A DNA stretch of 11,273 nt from VGPE01 sp031431395 (GTDB lineage: Bacteria > Chloroflexota > Limnocylindria > Limnocylindrales > CSP1-4). The position numbers and the translations under genes are program-made. The stretch is from positions 1 through 11,273 of the forward strand of contig JANPDJ010000170.1 in assembly GCA_031431395.1 (NCBI GenBank), read 5' to 3'. This document shows positions 5,755 through 11,273 of the stretch, in pieces. The notes under the pieces were generated by a model that saw only the letters and a list, made by a program, of their open reading frames with translations, had not been told where the DNA came from and ran no database searches. Positions within the stretch are counted from its first letter, which is position 1. The number at the start of each line of letters is the position of its first letter.

Positions 5755-6927
5755 TCAGGCCGGCGATGCTGCGGGGACCTTCGGCGCTTCGAACGCCGTG
5801 TGCGCCGGCGCCTTCGACGGATCCACGGCGTGCTTCTTGACGAACGCCTCGTCCACCTCGACGCCCAGGCCGGGGCCGGTGGGGATGTCGAGCCAGCCAT
5901 CGGCGCCCATCTTCAGAGGCGTGGTCAGCAGGTGGTCGCGGAAGGGGTTCTCCGTCATGTCGAATTCCAGGAGCGGCTTCTCGGAGGCCGGGGACTTCGT
6001 CGGGTCCGGCAGCCCGGCGAGCACCTGAATCGTGGCGGCGAGCATCAGCGCGCCACCCCAGGCGTGGGGGATGTACTGCACCGCATAGAGGCGCGCAAGG
6101 TCGGCGAGGAACTGGCTCTCGCCGATGCCGCCGCACATCGCAACATCCGGCTGGATGATGTCCACGGCATGCCGCAGGAGGAAGTTGCGGACCTCGCCGC
6201 GCGTCACGAGGCCTTCGCCGCCGGCCAGCGGCAGGTCCAGCGCATCGCGCATCCGCTCGTAGCCCGCGTAATCCGTCTGCGGGATGGGCTCCTCGAACCA
6301 CTTGAAGCCCAGGCGTGCCAGCCCCCGGCCCATCTCCAGCGCCCGCGGCAGCGTGTAGGCCGCGTTGCCGTCCGCCATGAAATCCAGGTCGGGATAGTCG
6401 GAGCGCAGGCGCTCGATCAGGTCCAATTCGTGCTTGATGGGATAACGGCCCACCCGCATCTTGATCGCGGTGAAGCCCTTCGCGGTGAGTTCGGCGAACT
6501 CCTGCGGCCACGAATCCTTGGGGTCCACGCCGTCGAAGTAGCCGCCGCTCGAGGCGTACACGCGCACCCGGTCGCGCAGGGCCCCGCCGTACAGGCCGTA
6601 GGCGGGCATGTTGAGCAGCTTGCCGCGCAGGTCGTCCGTGGCGATCGCGATCACGCTGGTCGCCTCGGAATTCGCCGACGCGTTCCACGCCAGCGTGTGG
6701 ATCTCGCCGGATCGGAGCGGATCCTTGCCGATCAGCATGTCGCCCAGGTCCCGGAGGATCTGCACGATCCCGGCGGAGGCGTAGGTTTCGCCCCAGCCCA
6801 CCGCGCCCGAGGAATCCGTGATCTTCACGACCACGGATTCCCGCGTCCGGTAGTTCGCGATGGACGGCCCCCGCCCGCGCGTCATCTGGTGCACGAGCAC
6901 GAAGGTCTGGACGCGATCAATCGCCAT
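5755..6927 (-). CDS. Mandelate racemase/muconate lactonizing enzyme family protein (enolase superfamily)
   Basis: The protein has 390 residues. These enzymes use Mg2+ to abstract the proton next to a carboxylate; members racemise, dehydrate or cycloisomerise acids. The N-terminal capping domain covers about residues 1-120 and the TIM barrel about 125-360. On strand 2 is K156-M-R158, a KxR form of the usual KxK. Metal ligands are D186 (MADGNAAYT), E212 (WFEEP) and E238 (AGGEG). D261 (IIQPDVAMCGG) and H288 (YIPHAWGG) form the expected His-Asp pair, and E321 (LLEFDMTENP) sits on strand 8. This is the mandelate-racemase subgroup layout, which most often means a sugar-acid dehydratase. A low-complexity Ala/Pro/Lys tail follows residue 370. 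I chose the ATG at 6927, preceded by GAGGGTG; an in-frame ATG at 6969 is an alternative, and the open frame beyond it is antisense noise. It is the first gene of the 6927-4190 minus-strand run. Family firm; substrate unknown. Confidence 0.93.
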   Translation of the reverse strand: MAIDRVQTFVLVHQMTRGRGPSIANYRTRESVVVKITDSSGAVGWGETYASAGIVQILRDLGDMLIGKDPLRSGEIHTLAWNASANSEATSVIAIATDDLRGKLLNMPAYGLYGGALRDRVRVYASSGGYFDGVDPKDSWPQEFAELTAKGFTAIKMRVGRYPIKHELDLIERLRSDYPDLDFMADGNAAYTLPRALEMGRGLARLGFKWFEEPIPQTDYAGYERMRDALDLPLAGGEGLVTRGEVRNFLLRHAVDIIQPDVAMCGGIGESQFLADLARLYAVQYIPHAWGGALMLAATIQVLAGLPDPTKSPASEKPLLEFDMTENPFRDHLLTTPLKMGADGWLDIPTGPGLGVEVDEAFVKKHAVDPSKAPAHTAFEAPKVPAASPA

Positions 6928-7101
6928 GGACGGCACCCTCAGACGGGACTGCGACGAGATGCCGTTCATCGTAGCGAGCCGGCGGTGCAGATGACGGCTC
7001 TTGCGACCGAGGCGTAGATTGCGGGGATCAGGGCTGCGACGATGCCGCGACCCATAGGGCTCCTTCAGAGAGACGGACGCCGACGCCCGTCGAGGTGGGC
7101 C
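6928..7101. promoter_or_regulatory. Divergent intergenic region between enolase-family gene and RCC1 gene
   Basis: This 174-base region must start transcription in both directions. On the plus strand ATGACG (6991-6996), an 18-base spacer and TAGATT (7015-7020) make a weak sigma-70-like pair, four of six matches each. On the minus strand TACGAT (6968-6973) resembles a -10 box but has no good -35 partner and overlaps an alternative ATG. These readings are tentative. GAGGTG at 7092-7097 is the Shine-Dalgarno for the RCC1 gene. Confidence 0.35.
7092..7097 (+). promoter_or_regulatory. Shine-Dalgarno GAGGTG for the RCC1-repeat gene
   Basis: GAGGTG ends four bases before the ATG at 7102. It supports this start over the in-frame ATG at 7042, which would put 20 mostly basic residues in front of a clean signal peptide. 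Confidence 0.65.
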
Positions 7102-7179
7102 ATGTCGTACCGGATCCTGCGGTTGGTCGTGGCCGTCCTCGCGGCTGCCACCCTGGTCGTGCCGATCGCGGCCGCGGCG
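7102..7179 (+). other. Signal peptide coding region of the RCC1 protein
   Basis: Residues 1-26 show the n-region MSYRILR with two arginines, an uninterrupted hydrophobic stretch, and Ala residues at the predicted -1 and -3 positions before TPLPT. This points to Sec export. There is no lipobox cysteine, and no twin arginine, so neither the lipoprotein nor the Tat route is supported. Confidence 0.8.
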
Positions 7180-10113
7180 ACCCCCCTGCCCACGATGCGC
7201 GCGATTGCCGTGGGCACCAACCACACCTGCGCGCTCACGAGCACGGGCGGCGTCAAGTGCTGGGGCAGCAACCGGTCCGGCCAGCTCGGCGACGGCTCGA
7301 CGTACGACAGGCACACGCCCGTCGATGTCGTCGGACTGACGAGCGGCGTGGTGGCGATCGCCGCCGGCGAGGCCAGCACCTGTGCGATCACCCGCAGCGG
7401 AGCAGTGAAGTGCTGGGGCGACAACGGGTGGGGCCGGCTCGGGAACGGCACGTCGGCCAACAGCAGCGTCCCGGTTGGCGTCATGGGTCTCGCGAGCGGG
7501 ATGTCGGCCGTTGCTGTGGGCCTGAAGCACGCCTGCGCGCTCACGAGCGGCGGCGGGGTCAAATGCTGGGGATCGCTCAACAGGGACGACACCAATAACG
7601 CTCGTACAACACCGGTGGACGCGTACGGCGTGACCAGCGGGATCCGCGCGATCGCCGCGGGCTACTACCACACGTGCGCGCTGACGGGCGGCGGCGGCGC
7701 GAAGTGCTGGGGCTCCAACGACAGCGGCCTACTCGGCAACGGCACGACGACGGCCAGCAGCATCCCGGTGGATGTCGTCGGCCTCACGAGCGAGGTCACC
7801 GCGATCGCCGCGGGCCGGCAGCACACCTGCGTGCTTACGAGCCGTGGCAGCATGAAGTGCTGGGGCGACAACTACACGGCCCAGCTTGGTGATGGCACAC
7901 CTCCGTGGCAGCCGCGGCCCGACGGCACGTACCCTCGCAGCCTGGTCCCGGTCGACGTCCTGGGCGTGACGGACGCAACGGGGATCGCCGTGGGCGGCGA
8001 CCACACGTGCGCGCGCACGAGCGACGGTGGAGCTGCCTGCTGGGGTGGCAACGGCTCAGGCCAGCTTGGCGACGGGACCAGGCTCGCGAGCGGTTCGCCG
8101 GTCGTGGTCACGGGGCTCTCCAGTGGCGTGTCGACAATCGCCGCGGGCGTCAGCAGCGAGCACACCTGCGGGCTCATGACCTCGGGTGGCGTGAAGTGCT
8201 GGGGCAACAACGACTACGGCCAACTCGGCAACGGCAAGACGGCCGACAGCAGCGTCCCGGTGGACGTGGACTTCACGATCCGTCCGACGATCGGCCTGCG
8301 TTCGTCGAAGCCGGCCGGCACGATTGCGGCGGGGAGGACACTGACACTGACCGCGGCCGTGAAGACAATTCTGGCGCCAGCCTCACGAGTGATCGTCCGC
8401 TTCGAGATCTACCGGCGGGACGCCGACGCCTGGATCCGGGCCGCACAGCGCGACGTGGCCGCCGACGCGACCGGCCTGGCCTCCCTGCGCTGGACGTTCT
8501 CCACGGAAGGCATGCGGTACGTCCGCGCGAGGGCGCTGGTCAACGTACCCGATCGCGCGAGCAACTGGAGCCCATCGCTGTTCTACACGGTCACAAAGGT
8601 CTCCTCCGTTCCCACCTTCACGGCGATCTCCGCGGGCGACCTCCACAACTGTGCCATCAAGCAGGACGGCGGGGTCGCCTGCTGGGGCTACAACGACCAC
8701 GGGCAGCTCGGGAATGGCTCGACGACCAACAGCAGCGTCCCGGTGGACGTTTCGGCGCTGCCGGACGAAGTGACCGCGATCTCCGCGGGCGGCCACACCT
8801 GCGCGGTAACCAGCAAAGGCGGACTCTTCTGCTGGGGCTTCAACGGTGACGGCAGGCTCGGCGACGGGACACTGGTTGACAGCAGCGTCCCGGTCGCCGT
8901 CCCGGGCCTGGCGAGCGGGGTGGCGACGGTCGATGTCGGCAACACCCACACCTGCGTGCTCACGACGGCAGGGGGCGTCAGATGCTGGGGCATCAACGAC
9001 AGGGGGCAGCTCGGCGACGGCACGACGACCACGCGCGTCGCCCCCGTGGACGTCCGCGGGCTCGCGACGGGAGTCCGGGCGATCGCAGTGGGCGGTGGCC
9101 ACACCTGCGCGCTCACCGCCGCCGGAGGGGTCGTGTGCTGGGGTGCCAACTACGCCGGCCAGCTCGGCAACGGCGCGACGGTGGACAGCAGCACACAGGT
9201 GAATGTGTCGGGCCTCGGCAGCGGCGTCGTGGCGATCGCCGCCGGCATCTCCCACACGTGCGCCCTGACGGGCAGCAGTGGCGTGATGTGCTGGGGTGGG
9301 CTCGCGGCCAGCCAGGGCCCTGAAGGCGGTCTCTACACCGTGTTCGCGTTGAGCCCGACGCTGCTCCCGGGCCTCGCGTCCGGCGTGGTATCCATCGCCG
9401 CGGGAGGCTTCCAGACCTGCGCGGTCTCGCACGATGGCGGGGCGAAATGCTGGGGCGACAACCGCCACGGCCAATTGGGCAACGGCACGACCAATCTCAG
9501 CGCCATCCCGGTCGCTGTGAAGGGCCTCGCGAGCGGCGTCATGGCGATGTCCGCGAACTACGGCCACACCTGCGCGCTCATGACCAGCGGCGGTGCCAGG
9601 TGCTGGGGCTCGAACGACGCCGGCGTGCTGGGCAACGGCTCCACCCTGGACAGCGCAACCCCCACCGACGTCTTCGGCACGTTCATCCGCAGGCCCGATG
9701 GGCGCATCCGCCTGGGCGCCGGCGCGTCCGTCGGCAACAACGTCTACAACACGTCCGGGGCCGGCCAGAGCGCCACGGGCTCGGCGCCCCGTGGCGGAAC
9801 CATCACCTTCGGGGTATCCATCGAGAACGATGGCAACGGGTACGAGGACTTCGAGGTGCAGGCGACCGGCGGCGCCACGAGCGCATATGCCGTGAAGTAC
9901 TTCCGCGGCACCGCCGACATCACCGCTGCGGTCGTGGCCGGGACCTATCGGACGCCGTCACTCGCGCCCGGTGGCACCTACCTCATCACGGCCAGGGTCA
10001 CCGTCGCGTCGACCGCCGCGGCGGGCTCCAACGTGACCCGGTACGTGACCATCACGTCAGGCGCCGACATGCCGACGAAGGACGTCGTCAAGTTCATCGG
10101 CAAGCGGGCCTGA
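7102..10113 (+). CDS. Secreted RCC1-repeat protein with two seven-blade propeller blocks, Ig-like linker and C-terminal beta-sandwich
   Basis: The protein has 1003 residues. Residues 1-26 form a signal peptide: short basic N-terminus, hydrophobic core LVVAVLAAATLVVPIA, then an AAA cleavage region. Fourteen RCC1-like repeats of about 51 residues follow, each with the frame A-I-A-x-G-x-x-H-T-C-A-L-T-x9-type spacing to C-W-G-x-N and G-Q-L-G-N/D-G-T, then P-V-D-V-x-G-L-x-S-G-V. Seven repeats span about residues 32-390 and seven about 506-860. Seven blades close one RCC1 beta-propeller, so two propellers are predicted. Residues 392-505 hold a non-repeat beta-rich Ig-like domain. About 865-1003 hold a second beta-sandwich, beginning PDGRIRLG and resembling CARDB/DUF11-type stalk domains. 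Each repeat has the pair C-X9-C; I see no cysteine elsewhere. There is no LPXTG signal or C-terminal membrane helix, so the protein is probably released or held non-covalently. In bacteria such proteins have no settled role; a binding or adhesive function is inference. Confidence 0.92.
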   Translation: MSYRILRLVVAVLAAATLVVPIAAAATPLPTMRAIAVGTNHTCALTSTGGVKCWGSNRSGQLGDGSTYDRHTPVDVVGLTSGVVAIAAGEASTCAITRSGAVKCWGDNGWGRLGNGTSANSSVPVGVMGLASGMSAVAVGLKHACALTSGGGVKCWGSLNRDDTNNARTTPVDAYGVTSGIRAIAAGYYHTCALTGGGGAKCWGSNDSGLLGNGTTTASSIPVDVVGLTSEVTAIAAGRQHTCVLTSRGSMKCWGDNYTAQLGDGTPPWQPRPDGTYPRSLVPVDVLGVTDATGIAVGGDHTCARTSDGGAACWGGNGSGQLGDGTRLASGSPVVVTGLSSGVSTIAAGVSSEHTCGLMTSGGVKCWGNNDYGQLGNGKTADSSVPVDVDFTIRPTIGLRSSKPAGTIAAGRTLTLTAAVKTILAPASRVIVRFEIYRRDADAWIRAAQRDVAADATGLASLRWTFSTEGMRYVRARALVNVPDRASNWSPSLFYTVTKVSSVPTFTAISAGDLHNCAIKQDGGVACWGYNDHGQLGNGSTTNSSVPVDVSALPDEVTAISAGGHTCAVTSKGGLFCWGFNGDGRLGDGTLVDSSVPVAVPGLASGVATVDVGNTHTCVLTTAGGVRCWGINDRGQLGDGTTTTRVAPVDVRGLATGVRAIAVGGGHTCALTAAGGVVCWGANYAGQLGNGATVDSSTQVNVSGLGSGVVAIAAGISHTCALTGSSGVMCWGGLAASQGPEGGLYTVFALSPTLLPGLASGVVSIAAGGFQTCAVSHDGGAKCWGDNRHGQLGNGTTNLSAIPVAVKGLASGVMAMSANYGHTCALMTSGGARCWGSNDAGVLGNGSTLDSATPTDVFGTFIRRPDGRIRLGAGASVGNNVYNTSGAGQSATGSAPRGGTITFGVSIENDGNGYEDFEVQATGGATSAYAVKYFRGTADITAAVVAGTYRTPSLAPGGTYLITARVTVASTAAAGSNVTRYVTITSGADMPTKDVVKFIGKRA
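7195..8271 (+). repeat. RCC1 repeat block 1, seven repeats
   Basis: First-cysteine positions in the protein are residues 43, 94, 145, 192, 243, 303 and 356, giving spacings of 51, 51, 47, 51, 60 and 53. Repeat 3 lost the GQLG turn and is short (SLNRDDTNNARTTPV). Repeat 5 carries an insertion of about nine residues rich in Pro (PPWQPRPDGTYP). Repeat 7 has a two-residue insertion before HTC (VSSEHTC). All seven keep C-X9-C-W-G. Confidence 0.9.
8275..8616 (+). other. Ig-like beta-sandwich linker between the two RCC1 blocks
   Basis: Residues 392-505 show no RCC1 motif. They alternate hydrophobic and polar residues as in beta strands: LTLTAAVKT, VIVRFEIYRR, ASLRWTF, RYVRARALV. The pattern of a strand ending in R-F-E-x-Y, a Gly-Leu-Ala turn and a late Tyr-x-R-A strand is typical of bacterial Ig-like domains in exported proteins. 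It has no cysteines. The precise family cannot be named by eye. Confidence 0.6.
8617..9681 (+). repeat. RCC1 repeat block 2, seven repeats
   Basis: First-cysteine positions are residues 517, 567, 618, 669, 720, 773 and 824, giving spacings of 50, 51, 51, 51, 53 and 51. Repeat 12 has replaced its GQLG turn with GGLAASQGPEGGLYTVFAL. The spacing is more even than in block 1. All seven keep C-X9-C-W-G. Confidence 0.9.
9694..10110 (+). other. C-terminal beta-sandwich domain of the RCC1 protein
   Basis: From PDGRIRLG (residue 865) to the end, the sequence has the pattern of a stalk-type beta-sandwich: RGGTITFGVSIENDGNG (strand and Asn-Asp-Gly turn), YEDFEVQATGG, AYAVKYFRGTADIT, LAPGGTYLITARVTV and YVTITSGAD. 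The 'N-D-G' in an early strand followed by 'L-A-P-G' and a late 'I-T-A-R-V-T-V' strand resembles CARDB and DUF11 domains of surface proteins. The family is a guess; the beta-sandwich fold is well supported by the strand pattern. Confidence 0.55.
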
Positions 10114-10126
10114 CGACCTCTATTGG

Positions 10127-11273
10127 TCAGGGCAGCGGTCCGTCGCGGAGGAATGCGCGGAGCACGTTCTCCGTCACGCGCGAGGCGGCGTTCCGGCCGC
10201 CGCTTGGCGGCAGGGCCGACCCCCACGAGATGGAGCCCGTGGAGAACACGGCGCCCTCGTTCGGGGTCTCGAAGAACACCATGTCGGCGCGGACACGTGG
10301 CTCGACGGTGCCGCCCTGCCGCGAGTTCGCGGAATGGACCTCCTCCACGACATGCTGGTATTCGTCCGTGAAGCCGTCGGCCACCGCGACCACCAGGGCG
10401 TGCCGGGGCGTGCCGAGGGCGGGATCCGCTCGATCGATCTCGAACCCTGCGCCACCGTCGACGACGAGGCCCTCCGTGCCAATCAGTTCCTCGTCGCCGA
10501 CACCCTCGAAGATCCACGAGGCGCGGGGGTCATGGCTTGCGGGCGTCCGGTGGTACGGACGTGCCGGCCCCATGCCCTGGGACGTGAACCCGATCCCGAC
10601 CAGCCGCTGCGGGGCGCGGCCACGCTGGCGCCAGACGCCGCCCAGCTCGCCCGTGGAGCTGTGGTGGTATTCGCCGACGTCCGCGGTCCATGCCTGGGTG
10701 CCGCCGGACCGCCGCACTTCGATCACGCCCGGCCGGCCCGGGACGTAGGTCGTGACCCAGTACATCCCGTTGCCGCCCAGGTAGACGAACCGGCCGCCGG
10801 CCGCCAGGTACGCCTCCGCGGCGTCGAGCATGCGCCCGGTCCAGTATTCGGGGTGCGTGCCGGTGATCACCGTCCGGTACCGCGCGAGAAGGTCCAGCCC
10901 CTCCCGGTCGAGGTCCTCGTCCCCGGCCACGTCATAGCCGATCCCGCGCGACGTCAGCCAGCCGGCGACGTGGAGGTCGGCCTTGACGCCGTGCGCCCAG
11001 CCGATCCCGTCGAGCGACATGGCGTCGTTCATGGTGGGACGCATGTTCATGATCGGCTGGTGGAGCGAGACATGGCAGACCCCGCTGCCGTCCGAGTGGC
11101 GGTCGTACATGCTCAGCAAGCCGGTCCGCTCCCCGTACGCCTTCTCGGGCGTCAGCTCGTACGGCCACGCGTAGCTCCACTTGTGCGCGTCCTCCTCGTT
11201 CGCGCGCGGGTGGACGTTCGCGTACGCGAGGTGGGTGTTCGTGGACTGGAGGTAGAGCAGCCGGTTCGTCGCC
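10127..11273 (-). CDS. N,N-dimethylformamidase large-subunit-like protein, C-terminal half (5' end outside window)
   Basis: The frame is open from the right edge to the TGA at 10129-10127, giving 381 visible residues. Several stretches match the dimethylformamidase beta-subunit family: THLAYAN (14-20), HPRANEED (21-28), MYDRHSDGSGV (55-65), IMNMRP (74-79), DEDLDREGLDLL (118-129), TGTHPEYWT (137-145) and YLGGNGMYWVT. In the characterised enzyme, which hydrolyses dimethylformamide to dimethylamine and formate, iron is held by two tyrosines and a glutamate; Y18, Y56 and E142 are the likely equivalents, with H140 nearby. The large subunit is about 760 residues, so about half is seen. A TTG at 11119 could be misread as a start, but homology continues upstream of it. 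No small-subunit gene is visible downstream; it would have to lie to the right. Many family members are annotated without proven activity, so the true amide substrate is open. Confidence 0.88.
   Translation of the reverse strand, partial: ATNRLLYLQSTNTHLAYANVHPRANEEDAHKWSYAWPYELTPEKAYGERTGLLSMYDRHSDGSGVCHVSLHQPIMNMRPTMNDAMSLDGIGWAHGVKADLHVAGWLTSRGIGYDVAGDEDLDREGLDLLARYRTVITGTHPEYWTGRMLDAAEAYLAAGGRFVYLGGNGMYWVTTYVPGRPGVIEVRRSGGTQAWTADVGEYHHSSTGELGGVWRQRGRAPQRLVGIGFTSQGMGPARPYHRTPASHDPRASWIFEGVGDEELIGTEGLVVDGGAGFEIDRADPALGTPRHALVVAVADGFTDEYQHVVEEVHSANSRQGGTVEPRVRADMVFFETPNEGAVFSTGSISWGSALPPSGGRNAASRVTENVLRAFLRDGPLP

Noticed and set aside
5685..5900. N-terminal extension of the membrane-protein ORF up to 5900
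   Set aside because: It overlaps the 3' end of the enolase-superfamily gene and encodes an Arg-rich run unlike a membrane-protein N-terminus.
6928..7671. N-terminal extension of the enolase-superfamily ORF up to 7671
   Set aside because: The extra 248 codons cross the divergent intergenic region and run antisense to the RCC1 gene. The family's normal N-terminus begins at the ATG at 6927.
8383..9567. Minus-strand ORF of 394 codons with apparent repeats
   Set aside because: The apparent repeat pattern is the antisense reflection of the RCC1 repeats.
7102..10113. Direct repeats in this region as a CRISPR or satellite array
   Set aside because: The period of about 153 bases matches the 51-residue RCC1 repeat and the frame stays open; there are no constant repeats with unique spacers.
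11117..11119. TTG as the start of the dimethylformamidase-like gene
   Set aside because: Family motifs such as THLAYAN and HPRANEED continue in frame upstream of it to the window edge, so the true start lies outside.

Overview
The window is very GC-rich (clearly above 65% by eye), densely coded DNA on both strands, with GC-rich third codon positions and strong Shine-Dalgarno sequences before several genes. It looks like a bacterial chromosome. The gene mix (an extracellular RCC1-repeat protein with beta-sandwich domains, many NAD-dependent epimerases, enolase-superfamily and dimethylformamidase-like enzymes) is what I would expect from an uncultured high-GC soil or freshwater bacterium, with Chloroflexota or Actinomycetota as the best guesses. 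No rRNA marker is present, so the taxonomy is inference. I see no tRNA, rRNA, CRISPR array, insertion sequence or phage gene.

Layout. (1) Positions 1-2758, minus strand: a three-gene run transcribed right to left, made of an NAD(P)-dependent epimerase/dehydratase (1715-2758), an alpha/alpha-toroid protein with two QW-like motifs (580-1698), and a GNAT acetyltransferase cut by the left edge (1-569). Gaps are 16 and 10 bases, so this is very probably one operon. (2) Positions 2759-2976: divergent intergenic region with an inverted repeat. (3) Positions 2977-4119, plus strand: a PLP-dependent class V aminotransferase-fold enzyme that lacks the SufS-type catalytic cysteine. (4) Positions 4120-4189: convergent gap with a strong hairpin. 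(5) Positions 4190-6927, minus strand: mandelate racemase/muconate lactonizing-type enolase enzyme, then a six-helix membrane protein, then a second short epimerase/dehydratase. (6) Positions 6928-7101: second divergent region. (7) Positions 7102-10113, plus strand: a secreted 1003-residue protein with 14 RCC1-type repeats in two blocks of seven, separated by an Ig-like domain and ending in another beta-sandwich. (8) Positions 10127-11273, minus strand: the C-terminal half of an N,N-dimethylformamidase large-subunit-like protein, converging on the RCC1 gene with only 13 bases between stops.

How the genes may work together. The enolase-superfamily enzyme and the two sugar-type epimerase/dehydrogenases are consistent with breakdown or modification of a sugar acid or related small carboxylate. 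The class V PLP enzyme, the toroid protein and the acetyltransferase are adjacent but cannot be tied to a pathway from sequence alone. The RCC1 protein is probably an exported binding or scaffold protein unrelated to the metabolic genes. The most distinctive feature is its 7+7 blade architecture, with one C-X9-C cysteine pair in every blade.
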